The notes beneath the pieces are model-generated. The model was not told the DNA's origin. It was given only the letters and a program-made list of their open reading frames with translations, and did no database searches. From assembly GCA_003254885.1 (NCBI GenBank), contig QANT01002889.1, positions 99,603 to 163,602 of the forward strand: a stretch of DNA of 64,000 bases, written 5' to 3'. This stretch comes from Purshia tridentata (Eukaryota > Streptophyta > Magnoliopsida > Rosales > Rosaceae). The position numbers and the translations under genes are program-made. Numbering within the stretch: position 1 is the first letter of the stretch; the number at the start of each line of letters is the position of its first letter. Shown piece by piece: positions 38,627 to 50,255 of this stretch.

Positions 38627-40160
38627 GCGATTCAGCTTACAGAGTCGAAACGACGTCGCGTCTTGCCCAATGGAGGATCGACAACTTGTCTTCCTGCACC
38701 TACCGCAAGTCTGATCCTTTCAAAATTGGCAAGTGGAATTGGTCAGTTACAAAAACCTTCTCTGAATAATCTTTTTTTCTTTTTGTATCTTTTTCTATTT
38801 TTCACCAAGATTCTTGCTTTGTCCAAATTGATGATCATCGAGCTCGAAAGCCATGCAAGATTAGTGTTAATTTAGTACTACCCATTTAAATTTCATTCAT
38901 GTTATGAGGGGTGGGATTAAATTTTTAACCCTCTGATTGGTAGATGGGAAAATTTCTCTGTTCTTGCTTTATATATTTTCTGGGGTGGAGTGAATTTTAA
39001 CCTTTTCCTCTTTCACTTTATGTGTGGGGTTTGAAATGTAGGCACTTATCTGTAGAGAAGAACAGGGTGTTGTTTGTTAAATTGTACCCAGAGATATCGA
39101 ATTTAACGAGAGATAATCCGCCGATTGCATCTTTTATCATTCGAGTAGTCTGTTCTGTGGGTGATCGCAAGGCCTTAACTCATCCAGGTAACCCCTAAAT
39201 TTTGATAACGTTAGAAATTCACTTCTCCCTGTTTTTTAATCATACCAATTTTTTACTTTTACACTAATAACTGAGGCTATCTTTTACATCTTTGTAGAAA
39301 TTATAAACAAAAAGATCAAGAGCAATGATGATTTTGTTTGGGCAATTGAGGTTCCCTTAACAGGAAAATTCATCATTGACGTTGAGTTCCTTGATTTGAA
39401 GACTGCGTCTGCAGACGTAAGCATCTGATCATAAGAACTAATAACACTATATATTTGCTATATATCACATTTTTCTGATGAAAGTGAGATGAGGGTGAAC
39501 AAAAGTCTAATAAACAAGAGTGTGCTGACTTTACCTTCTTAATTTAACAATGTATAGGGTGGAGAGCCTTGCTCCATCTGGGCTGAAGGAGTGACACAAA
39601 AACGATCAAATGCAACAGCTCTTGCGTCCCTTGGTCGAATGTTGACAGAAGGCATCCACACAGACATCATAATTAACACGTCTGATGGGAGCGTTGGAGC
39701 CCATCGTGCAATTCTTGCTGCAAGATCACCTGTTTTTCGGAGCATGTTTTCACATGACCTCATAGAGAAGGAACTGTCTACCATAGACATCTGTGACATG
39801 TCAATTGATGCTTGCCAGGCTTTTCTGAATTATATTTATGGGAACATCGGACATGAAGAATTTCTGACTCACCGGCTGGCACTGCTCAGTGCTGCTGATA
39901 AGTATGACATCTCTGACCTCAAAGAAGCATGCCATGAGAGTCTTTTGGAAGATATTGATGCTAAGAATGTACTTGAGAGGCTTCAAAATGCATCTCTATA
40001 TCAATTGCCGAGACTGAAAAGCAGCTGCATGCGGTATCTTGTGAAGTTCGGTAAGATATATGATATCCGGGATGATTTCAATGCATTCTTGCAATATGCA
40101 GACAGGGACTTGATAGCAGAAATCTTCCATGAAATTCTTAATGCCTGGAAGGGTTTCTGA
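38623..40160 (+). CDS. BTB/POZ protein with MATH-like N terminus (At1g21780-like)
   Basis: Four exons (38623-38741, 39042-39187, 39298-39416, 39558-40160) encode 328 residues. The N-terminal part, beginning MSDSAYRVETTSRLAQWRID, has a beta-rich MATH/TRAF-like pattern (KIGKWNWHLSVEKNR, FIIDVEFLDLK). The BTB/POZ domain covers about residues 150-260 and includes HTDIIINTSDGSVGAHRAIL, SPVFRSMF and a following helical region with LSAADKYDISDLKEAC. A BACK-like helical tail ends LNAWKGF. Proteins of this architecture act as substrate adaptors for CUL3 ubiquitin ligases, the MATH part binding the substrate. I recognise the Arabidopsis At1g21780 type; substrates are not known from sequence. All phases close and the start matches the family N terminus. 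Two overlapping uORFs precede it. Confidence 0.93.
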
Positions 40161-42218
40161 AGCCTAAAAAAACTAAAGAATGGAACCGTAAGTGTGGTTA
40201 GTTCTACTGTATCCTATTATGTCCATGAATATGGATTGTTAGTAGTGTACTAGTGTGTAGGATTTGTTGTCATGATGATTCTTTAGTCAATCTCTTCATG
40301 TACATATAAATTGGTTCTCATGACATAATGTTGTCATCCTTGTTTACAGAAACAAATATTCTTGAGTTAAAAAATGATGGTTAAATGATTTCATATTTTG
40401 GTTTCAGAGTTTATGAGGATTTTATTTGGTCAATTCGATACTCATCCATTATAAAGTCAGTTTCTGAAGGCTTCCCCGTTGAATCATTTCAAGCAGGCTA
40501 GTGGGTACTGATATTGAGTTCTTTCATTTTTCTAGGTAACACAGGCCAAGTGAGTTTGTAAGCCTATATGGAAATTTCCATGCCATATTTTTCATCTTTT
40601 CTGGAAAAATTGAACAGGAAGCTAAAACAATGATTTCATGCATATTAAAATAAAGCTCGCATTCTGCAGAGTATTGCAATCATTAATATTCAATAGGAAC
40701 AAAGTCGAGCATTTGTTATTCAGTAATGTGACCCAAGTTACCTATCATGTAATTCTCAAGAAAATCCAAAACGTAGAGCTAACAAATAATAAAGATAAAG
40801 TAGTACGGGAATTATTTGTTCTTATTATTCAAGAAACTTGAACTCAGCGTGAGCAATACAACCACCAGGGCATGTTTTAGAGTTTTTACAGTGAGAAGGT
40901 GTTTGTGCTATATTTTTGCGCCTCCGAAACCATTTTTCAGCTGCTACGATTTGGATAAAATTTTAATCGGATTTTGGGAAAATATCAAGAAAATGATATT
41001 ATCATAATAGTTTAGATGTATGCCGTCATAATTGTATTGGATTTCATTTGATACACCAACGGTCTCTAGGTTTTAAAGGTTTTAATTTTGGCAATATGAA
41101 CAACAACGGCTCCAATATTAGCAAGGGTGAGTCACACAACCCAAGATTCTAGATTTGTCCAAACTGATGATCATGTTCATGAAAATTGAAAGCCATGCAA
41201 GATCACCCATTAACATTTTGATCATCTATATATTATTCATCATGGACTGAAATTTATCCATTACAGTAATGGCAATCATATAATATGGTTGTCTAAAAGT
41301 TAAAACTGCATGGGCAATTTTTTCTTTAGATAAGAAGGCCAAGGACATTTTTGTCTATTTACGCAAACCTAGTTGCAGGCTTGAATGGGCCTAAATGCAA
41401 TTTTGGCCCATCTACAGAAACAAGTGAGATTTCAACCTGGATTTTAATTTTAATTTTTTTTTCTCTTAGATGAGAGACGTGACCATACCACTATAGCCGA
41501 TCTATGTGATCAATGCTTGTGCTAATTTGATTGATACTATTTCTCTGTATTTAATGTTTATGCTAATTTTTTGGGTCCTATCCTATGTAATCAATTATTT
41601 TTTATTGCCAAAAGATTTGGCCAATCACTTAACTGATACTCCCCAAACGGTTAAAATTTGACAGATGAAGGCCATAATTTTTGAAAAAACATGAGAATAT
41701 CATCCCTTATGCTTCATAAAAAACACTTTTATTTAAATTTTGCCAAAAGCTCTTTTAGTCAAAAGAACATGGAAATTTAAAAATTTTATAAAAATTTTAA
41801 ATGCTTCATATAAGAGCACTTAAAATCATTTAAAAGTACTTTTATAATTCATAATAACTTTTAAATTTTTTTGTCAAATGCTACTAAAAGCACTTTTATT
41901 ATGCTTTCTCAAATTTCCTTCTTGAAGCCACTAATTTGTTACTGCCAAAATCTTCTTTCCCAACCATGTATATCCACTAATTAGTATGTACCCAAATAAA
42001 TAAATATATGTTTCCATAAATTATAAGATTATACAATTATTATTTTCTCCAAAATTAGTCCAAAATGGCAAGACTTTCCGTTATTAATGTAGAAGGAAAG
42101 AAATTTTGCTTCCAAAAACAGGCAAAAGCAGTGCTTTAAAAACAGGGGAAAGCAGAGCCACAATGCACTTCACTTGAGAAAACCAACTCGGGCAACAGAG
42201 AACATTCAAAGAAACACA
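40161..42218. other. Intergenic, BTB to subtilase
   Basis: BTB 3'UTR, then AT-rich sequence. Around 41715-41905 the motif aaaagcacttttat and close variants recur in both orientations, which resembles a decayed MITE-like element, but I see no clean terminal repeats or target-site duplication. No gene is seen. Confidence 0.45.
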
Positions 42219-45200
42219 ATGGGCCATTCAGTTCTACCTCCCTTTTTTCTCTCAGTTCTTCTTTTCTCTCTTCTTCAGATACCAACCCATGCTGCTAAAA
42301 AGGCATGCATGCATTGCATTTTTGTTTTGTTTCCCTTTATATGATAATATGATTATAAGTCTTTGTTCTTCTAGTATAGTTGTAGAAGTTTCATTGTAAT
42401 GAATTCTACTAATGGCCTTGAAATTATTCTTTCTTTCAGTCTTACATAGTGTACTTAGGAACGCATGCCCATGGCTCGGACCTTTCGTTAATTGATGAAG
42501 ATAGTGTGACAAATTCTCATTACAATTTGTTGGGAACATTCTTGGGAAGGTATGAAATTATACATAACTTCTGTGCAGGCTTTGTTTTTTTTTTTTTTTT
42601 TTTTTTNATTTTCATGTTTAACTTGTTCAAATTTTGTTATTTGTCTCAATTTTTTGAACAGCAATGAGAAGGCCAAGGAAGCAATATTTTACTCCTATAC
42701 CAGAAATATCAATGGCTTCGCCGCAATTTTGGATGACGAAGAAGCCGCTGAGATTGCAAGTAAGAATTTAAACTCAATGTGTTTTCTGGAAAGTCGTTTT
42801 TAATATTTTTGAAATCAGTTTTAGAAGTTCTATTAAATTTACAGTTTGCTCTGTTTTCTCTGTTTTCTATGTTTTCTTTTAATGACAATGCCTATCATGT
42901 TCAATTGTAGAGGACCCAAATGTTTTATCTGTGTTTCCAAACAGAGGAAGAAAATTACATACGACCCGTTCATGGGATTTTCTTGGATTGGAAGAAAATG
43001 GAGCAATTCGACCTGGCTCGATTTGGAAGAAGGCACAGTTTGGTTCAAATACAATTATTGGAAACCTTGATACAGGTAATTTTAATTCATTTTATAATTT
43101 TTGGTATATAGGTGAAGTTATATTGAACTGCTTGGATTGTATGTTTGGCGACATCCTGTGCTTTTCTTAGTAACTGTCTAACCATTGAATGTTGCATGAG
43201 TTTTTGACACTTGATTTGATGTGTACACGTTTTTAGCACATATATTTTCTTCGAATTAAAACTTGAAGTTGACTATGAGAAATGCTACTTCGTTTTATAT
43301 TATGATTTATGATGATGCTTTCACCTAACCAAATTAGATCAGCGTTTTCATATCAGATAAATTGACTGAAGTGAAATCTGATATAAGTTCAAATAAAACA
43401 TTTATAATCTTGAAATGCTACCAACCCATTATGGCATTTTGCATAATGATTTTAATATTTTACAGAATTCAGGCACAATGGATTGTCAACCAGCCATGTT
43501 AATGCATTTTTGTTTTACTTTTAACTTCAATTTATCTTAATTTTTCGAAATTAACTACTATGAGAATTCAATTTAGTGAACAGAACTGCTTGTAATTTCT
43601 CCCTCCATATATTAATTTCTTGTGTGTTTCTAATATAGTTTTGCTTTATATGAACAATTGAAGAAATGGATCAATGAAAAATAGGTCTGGGCTATACATA
43701 GTTACTTTTGCTTCCATTATGCATAGTATATTAATTCGTGTGCCACAGTGTTGATTGTCAATCATGTTTTTGAAAATCTCCTTTGGCTGCCTTCTTTTCT
43801 TCAATGGGTTTGTGACTTTGTGGTAGGTGTTTGGCCTGAATCAAAGAGCTTTAGTGATGAAGGGATGGGACCTATCCCATCCAAGTGGCGTGGAATCTGT
43901 CAGCTTGACACCAACGACAAAGTTCGTTGTAACAGGTCCATTCTCCTTTCCCAGTACCTCTTGCTGTTCTTTCTCTAATGCCAAATTTCTATGGTACAAT
44001 ATATATAGATTTGGGGAGGGCCTGTTTTGCCTCATAAGTACTTAATAGTCTAGCTAGCTACACCATGCTTTGAAATAGTGGATAAACTAATGCTAAAGTG
44101 GCTTGCCTTTGGCTAAGCTTTGTTGGGTTTCTTATATACCACTCAATCATTCAACTTATTGAAGATACAGATCTGTGAGTTTTAGTTGCTGACTTTGGTT
44201 TTTATCCTAGGGTTTATGGGAGATGATGTATTGTATCCCATGGATAACTTACTTTTGGAAGTATCAGTTTGCATTGATACCTGCTGGTTACATGTATGAT
44301 CTAACAAACTAACTTTATGATAAAGTTCTCTAATTGTATCTTCGATCCACCTCTGTTTATATTATGGTATACTTTTGTTTACAATTTATCAATGCAACTC
44401 CAAATATTTGGAATTATGTGATGGGAAGAATTTCGAGGACAACCAAAATGGCTTCCTCTTTATTTATCCACATTGAGGGGCTTTTGTTCGGTCCTTACCA
44501 TGCTTGGAGTTGACTGAACTCCCTCCACCAAATCTCTCAAAGTCAAACTGATCATAGTTTATGTTGCACATTTTCATCACATGCAGACGAACACCGACTA
44601 TGCCAGCCATGTCGATCTGTGTCACACAGGGACATTTTGGAGTACTCATCTAATATACATACATTATTAATTATTATTATACTATCATACATTATTAATT
44701 ATTATTATACTATCTATCACTTTTGTACGGATGTGCATGAATATCTCGCTTTCATGTATAACCAATGTTTGTGTTAACTTAGATTTGGGGTCAGAGACTC
44801 GAGGCTCTCCGATTTTCGAAAAATAGGGTGCATTGTACAGTGCTTATTTATTTAATATCATTCACATGGCTATGTTTTCCAGTTAAAGAAAACTTTTCTT
44901 GCCAGCTAAATACACGTTTTGCTGATAATGAAAATGTAATTCCCATTTTCATTTATGCAGGAAGCTTATAGGAGCAAGGTACTTTAATAAAGGTTACGCC
45001 GCATTTGCAGCCACTCTTAACTCCTCCACTGTCCCCAAGTCCATCCGGCCCACGGCACGTGACCACGAAGGTCATGGTACACACACCCTTTCAACAGCTG
45101 GTGGCAATTTCGTTCCGGGAGCAAGTGTTTTTGGTAATGGCAATGGCACTGCAAAGGGTGGATCACCGAAGGCTCGTGTGGCTGCATACAAAGTATGTTG

Positions 45201-47280
45201 GCCGCCAATCAATGGCAACTCTTGCTTTGATGCAGACATCATGGCCGCCTTTGATGCTGCAATCAGTGATGGTGTTGATGTGCTTTCGGTGTCTCTGGGT
45301 GGTGATGCTTCAGAATTTTTTGACGATGGGATTTCAATAGGGGCCTTCCATGCAGTTGAGAATGGCATTGTTGTGGTCAGCTCAGCTGGCAATTCAGGGC
45401 CTATTCCGGGGACAGTTTCAAATGTGTCGCCGTGGATGTTCACAGTTGGAGCTAGCACAATTGATCGCCAATTCTCTAGTTATGTTGCTCTAGGCAACAA
45501 AAAGTATCTCAAGGTGTTCCTATTGACGCCGTCACTATTTTTTTCTTAATTTGAATGCCATAATGTGACAGTGGATGTATTAATTAATGGTTGTGCTGAA
45601 TAGTACTACCCTTTGTTATTGTTGTAATCTGACAGTTGCTGTGTTATTTAACGGTTGTTCTAATGATCCTCCAATTTTTAATGCCAGGGAGCAAGTCTTT
45701 CCCCTGGAAAATTGCCATCTAAGAAGTTCTATCCATTGATAAGTGCAGCAGATGCTAAAGCTGCTAATGCATCTGCTTCAGATGCGTGAGTACCTCCAAA
45801 TTTTATTTTATTTTTTCTGATTATATGGTTCTGCACTTCTGAATAATCTTCATCTGGACCATTGCTTATTAATCCCTGCAGTCAGCTCTGTAAGGCTGGA
45901 ACCCTTAACCGGAAGAAGGTGAAGGGGAAAGTTTTGGTCTGCCTTCGAGGGAAGAATGCAAGAGCAGAGAAGGGTCAGCAGGCTGTTGTTGCAGGCTCTG
46001 TCGGAATGATTTTGGTTAATGATAAGCAAAGTGGGAATGAAATTGTGGCTGAGGCTCACTTGCTCCCAGCTTCACATGTCAATTATACTGATGGAGAATC
46101 TGTCTTTGCCTACATCAAGTCTACCAAGTACTCGTTTAGATCTTTCACTATGTTGTTAACCAGAACAGTTCATGATTAATGTTCTGGCCTCTCATTTAAG
46201 CCAAATTTGTGTTCATCAGGACCCCTATGGCTTACATAACTCCTATCAAGACTGAACTAGGAACAAAGCCAGCTCCATTTATGGCTGCATTCTCATCTAG
46301 GGGACCTAACACCATTGAGCCATCAATCCTTAAGGTATTCTTGGTTAGTCTTTGTTGACTTCTTCTGTGTGTAATATCTGTTGATATTCTCTTAGAACTT
46401 AATCTGTTTTTTTACATCAGCCTGATATCACAGCACCAGGTGTGAGTATAATTGCTGCTTTTGCCGAAGCAAAAGGGCCATCTGATCTGGATTTTGATAA
46501 GCGTCGGATACCTTTTAATGCACAATCTGGAACTTCAATGTCATGCCCTCATGTATCTGGAATCGTTGGTCTTCTGAAAATACTTCACCCGTCATGGAGC
46601 CCTGCTGCTATTAAATCTGCAATCATGACCACCGGTACATTTTTTGTTCTTTTTTTGGTTGAGAAACTAGAATTTTCACTTTTGCAGTAATTTGTCACAG
46701 TTGCTCTTGAATTCCCAATTATTATTTTTCTGCTTTGTTTGCAGCAAGAAAACGAGATAACAACATGAAGGCAATGTTGGACTCAACCAAGGTCCCAGCA
46801 ACACCATTTGCTTATGGTGCAGGATATGTTCAACCAAACCGTGCGATGGATCCTGGACTTGTTTACGACTTAACCACTGATGATTACTTGAATTTCTTAT
46901 GTGCTCGTGGCTACAACGAATTTCAGCTCAAATTATTTTCTAATAAGCCGCACAAGTGCTCCAAGGCATTTACTCTGGCTGATTTTAACTATCCTTCAAT
47001 TACAGTTCCAGCTCTCCATGTCAGGTCGGTCACCATAACTAGAAGAGTCAAGAATGTTGGTCCTCCTGGCTCATACACAGTGCAAGTTAAGCCTCCAGCC
47101 GGAATTTCTGTTTCAGTCAAGCCTAGCAGCTTGCAATTCAAGACCATTGGTGAAGAGCTGAAGTTCAAGGTTACTTTGAAGGCTAAGGTTGAGGGTCCCA
47201 AAGACTATGCATTTGGAGAGTTGAAATGGTCAGATGGGAAACACATTGTCAGGAGTCCTATTGTTGTGATGCACTACTAG
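42219..47280 (+). CDS. Subtilisin-like serine protease (subtilase, SBT5 type)
   Basis: Eleven exons (42219-42302, 42440-42549, 42662-42759, 42911-43075, 43827-43935, 44961-45513, 45688-45785, 45882-46127, 46220-46334, 46421-46634, 46745-47280) encode 775 residues. Order: signal peptide (about 1-26, hydrophobic, ending PTHAA), I9 inhibitor propeptide ([12 protein letters not shown] to about 105), peptidase S8 domain with catalytic D151 (NLDTGVWPES), H227 (GHGTHT), oxyanion N333 (SSAGNSGP) and S565 (GTSMSCPH), an inserted PA domain around exons 7-8, and a C-terminal Fn3-like domain ([11 protein letters not shown]) ending VVMHY. Plant subtilases are secreted to the apoplast, where they process peptide hormones or wall proteins; the SBT5.3/5.4 group fits best by sequence pattern. 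Intron 1 has a GC donor. Intron 2 contains one undetermined base. A decayed tandem copy follows. Confidence 0.95.
42303..42439 (+). other. GC-AG intron (subtilase intron 1)
   Basis: The junction reads AAAAAG|gcatgc and the acceptor is ttctttcag. No GT near the site keeps the signal peptide joined to SYIVYLG. The tandem pseudogene has the same arrangement, AAAAAG|gcaagc. Confidence 0.85.
42607..42607. other. Undetermined base after a poly-T run
   Basis: A single n follows about 22 T in subtilase intron 2. This is a sequencing or assembly ambiguity at a homopolymer. Confidence 0.95.
44661..44716. repeat. 28-bp tandem duplication in subtilase intron 5
   Basis: acattattaattattatta followed by tactatcat occurs twice back to back (44661-44688 and 44689-44716), nearly identical. 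It lies in the 1-kb intron between exons 5 and 6. Confidence 0.85.
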
Positions 47281-47859
47281 AAATGACACAAAGTAGTCAA
47301 ATCAATTCATGTTCATTATTGGCTAGAGCCTTCAAAATAAGCAGAATTAGAGATTAATTAGATGTAGAAAAATTGAATGAAGGAATTGATGGTGAATGTT
47401 CAAAAGGAAAGTATTTATTTGGTTAATTATCATTTAGACATGTTTTCTTTCTCTTGTTTGTACTCTCAAACAATATACTTAGTATGCTAATGATTACTGG
47501 TGATTGATTTAAAGGATTACATTTGTCTGGTTTTACACAATGAATTATTTTGTGTGCCACAACATGCTACCCCAAGACCTGAAAACATTTGGCCATAGTA
47601 GCATATGCTTTTATAAAAGTTCTAAATGGCTAGAAATTTAAAATCTGAGACTAAGATTTGAAAACAAAAAAAGAAAGTGAAGAAGAATATTAATTGTAGT
47701 CTTAGAGTCTACCATCATCTGAAAGATGCCTCATAACTTTTCTAGTTATCAGTGCCATAAATTTTAAGGATATGCCAATTATTCGGCATACAGAGAATTT
47801 AGAGAAATACACTTTAACCAGCTTTGTAGCCAACTTTTGAGAACAAACTAACCAAAGCA
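47281..47859. other. Subtilase 3' flank
   Basis: 3'UTR and spacer before the decayed tandem copy. No coding content is seen. Confidence 0.5.
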
Positions 47860-48640
47860 ATGGTGCTTTCAACTCTGCCTCCCTTAGTCCTACCAGTTCT
47901 TTTGTTCTCGCTGTTGCAGACACCAGCCTTTTCAACCAAAAAGGCAAGCATGCACTTCTCTTGATCTGTTGCTACATTTGCACAATTTTTTTAATATAAT
48001 AATTATATTTGTATGAATTTCTGAGGGGTCTGCAGTCATATATAGTATTTAGGAGCACATTCACATGCCCGGAACCATCATTGGATGATCTTGATTGTGC
48101 TAGAAAATTTCATTACAATTTTCTGGGGTCTTTCTTGAGAAGGTATAGAAGCTGCAGTGATATTTCTGATTTGAACCTCTGCAGTAAAAGTATATTCAAC
48201 TACATATTTTGAAAATAAACAAAACTTAAAGTAAGTAAGCAATAAGAACGCCAAAGATGTGATTTTCTACTCCTATAGGCTTTACTAGACATATTAATGG
48301 TTTTGCTCCACTTCTTGAAGAGGAAGAAGCTGCAGAGATTTCTGGTAAGTAGTGACAAATTTCACTTATATATTTCTCTTTTATTCTCTCAAACTTGTTT
48401 TTCTCCTGGTACAACCCGAATGCATATAGTCAGGACCACATTTTTTAAATTGCAATGTATTTGTGAGGATGCAGAGCATCGAAATGTGGTATAGTTTTTT
48501 TAAACAAGGGAAGAAAACTGCAAACAACAATCATGGAATTTTCTTGGATTACAGAGAAATGGTCTAATTCCTTCAGACTCCATTTGGAACGAACGAGGCA
48601 AGGTTTGGTGAAGATAATAATTGCAAACGTCGATATACGA
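47860..48640 (+). pseudogene. Truncated, frameshifted subtilase copy
   Basis: Remnants of exons 1-4 of the neighbouring subtilase. Exon 1 (47860-47943) is intact as a signal peptide of 28 residues with the same GC donor. Exon 2 (about 48036-48141) keeps SYIV and the HYNFLGSFL end in one frame, but the YLGAHSH segment between them lies in another frame, so two compensating indels occurred. Exon 3 (about 48240-48342) has extra bases after IFYSY that shift the frame into TAG before TRHINGFAPLLEEEEAAEI resumes. Exon 4 (about 48470-48635) still shows LQTTxSWNFLGL and FGEDNIIAN in pieces, with a stop near its start. Everything after the catalytic Asp region is missing. It cannot encode a protease. 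Confidence 0.88.
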
Positions 48641-48752
48641 AAAACACTTTTGGGGGGTGGGGAAAGAAAACTTGTGGGTACGTTTAGAAGCCTTAAATAT
48701 ATTTAGAAGTTCAATGTTAAAGCCCTTGGTGGCCGGAGCCCGCTAAAGAGCC

Positions 48753-48849
48753 CACGTGCTTATTTAACGATAAATCTGGCCCAATCCATATCCAGAAGTG
48801 TAGGCTTATTATATCCGCATCACTATTTGGGAATAATAGCAAAACCCTA
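48753..48849 (+). promoter_or_regulatory. PNO1 promoter motifs: G-box, site II, telo-box
   Basis: CACGTG at 48753-48758, GGCCCAA (reverse of a TTGGGCC site II element) at 48778-48784, and AAACCCTA telo-box at 48842-48849, close to the likely leader. Site II plus telo-box is the usual pairing in plant ribosome-biogenesis and ribosomal protein promoters (TCP and telo-box-binding factors), which fits the downstream gene. Confidence 0.65.
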
Positions 48850-48908
48850 GCTATTCTTGTTCTTCTTTCGAGCCTCCAAGGTCAAGTTTTTACTCGATTG
48901 CGGACCAG

Positions 48909-49557
48909 GTACTCTCTTTCTGTTGTAAACATTTAATATTTCTCTTTGTTGTTTCTTAATTTTAATCAAATTAGACTATTAGAGACCTAAGTTTTTGTGT
49001 GTGTGGTTGAAAAAGCAGTTCCTGCTTGTATATTTTGCACCACTTGGTTGAACTTTCCAGAAATTTCTGTTTTTTGATTTGGGTCTCCGTCAATTTCATG
49101 CTTATTATATTTCGAGCTTGATAAGTAAATTTTTGGGCACCTTTGTTTAAATTGGGATTACTTACTCACTTCAATCACGGAATTTAATTTTTGTTAGTTA
49201 TAATCTTTGAATTATTTTAGAGGTGGGTTTATTGAAGCACTCTGTGAAATATGTATAACCATTGAATTCGTAGACCATGAAGTATCTGTGTAAGTTATTG
49301 GCATCATAGGTACTGAATGTTCCAATGGAGGTTTTAATTGTGAAAAAAAACTGTTTTAGTCTTTTAGATAAGGCAAGGTTGATTTGTGTTATAGTGACAT
49401 ATGCAGGGTGTCCTATACTTCAGTTATTTTATTGAAATGGAGCTCAATTAGAATAGATGTTTTTAGTTGGTAAAAGTGGTTGAATACAGATTGCTGCTTG
49501 TATGCTGTTATATTAATTCCGAAGTCTTGAACAACCTTTCATTAATTTTTTTTGAAG
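48909..49557 (+). other. Probable 5'UTR intron of PNO1
   Basis: The donor ggaccag|gtactc is clear. The acceptor is uncertain: tttgaag ending at 49557, or cag ending at 49569 or 49574. All leave the ATG at 49581 intact. Confidence 0.6.
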
Positions 49558-49580
49558 GGTCATAATCAGCGCAGTTAAAA

Positions 49581-50255
49581 ATGCAGTCCAAGGAGGCTCC
49601 TACTTCTATGGAAGTTGAAGCAGTTCCATCTGTACCAAATTCAGCATCTGGGTCTTTGCCACCCAAGCCAAAGTTTGAGCCTTTGAAGGCTCATGAGATG
49701 TCAGATGGTCAAATCCAATTCCGGAAAGTCTCTGTTCCCCCACATCGTTATTCGCCTCTCAAGAAAGCATGGATGGACATATACACCCCAATTTATGAGC
49801 AGATGAAGATAGACATCCGTATGAATTTGAAGGGTCGTAAAGTTGAGTTAAAGACTAGAGCTGACACACCTGACATTAGTAATCTACAGAAGTGCGCTGA
49901 TTTTGTTCAGGCTTTCATGCTGGGGTTTGACGTGATAGATGCCATTGCCCTTTTGCGTATGGATGAGCTCTATGTGGAGTCTTTTGAGATCAAGGACGTT
50001 AAAACACTTCGTGGGGAGCACTTGTCTCGTGCTATAGGAAGACTTTCTGGTAAAGGTGGCAAAACAAAGTTTGCAATTGAGAATGCTACAAAGACAAGGA
50101 TTGTGATTGCTGACACCAAGATTCACATATTGGGCTCTTTTGCAAATATTAAGGTTGCAAGGGATTCTCTTTGCAGCCTTATCTTAGGGTCCCCTGCTGG
50201 AAAAGTGTATTCAAAATTAAGAGCAGTTACCGCCAGATTGGCAGAAAGGTTTTGA
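49581..50255 (+). CDS. PNO1: PNO1, KH-domain 40S ribosome assembly factor
   Basis: An uninterrupted frame encodes 224 residues. After a variable acidic/Pro N terminus (about 1-35), the family core follows: FRKVSVPPHRYSPLKKAWMD, then a first degenerate KH unit with MNLKGRKVELKTRADT, FMLGFDVIDAIALLRMDELY, and the second KH domain with GRLSGKGGKTKFAIENATKTRI and the terminal KVYSKLRAVTARLAERF. PNO1 (Dim2/Rrp20) binds pre-40S particles, holds the nuclease NOB1 on the 3' end of 18S rRNA precursor and is needed for final cleavage. Length and ends match the conserved family. The coding part is intronless with a leader intron, and the promoter carries site II and telo-box motifs expected for a ribosome-biogenesis gene. 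Confidence 0.96.
   Translation: MQSKEAPTSMEVEAVPSVPNSASGSLPPKPKFEPLKAHEMSDGQIQFRKVSVPPHRYSPLKKAWMDIYTPIYEQMKIDIRMNLKGRKVELKTRADTPDISNLQKCADFVQAFMLGFDVIDAIALLRMDELYVESFEIKDVKTLRGEHLSRAIGRLSGKGGKTKFAIENATKTRIVIADTKIHILGSFANIKVARDSLCSLILGSPAGKVYSKLRAVTARLAERF

Noticed and set aside
41700-41905. MITE based on recurring aaaagcacttttat motifs
   Set aside because: The motifs recur, but no clear terminal inverted repeats with target-site duplication could be defined, so it was not called as a mobile element.
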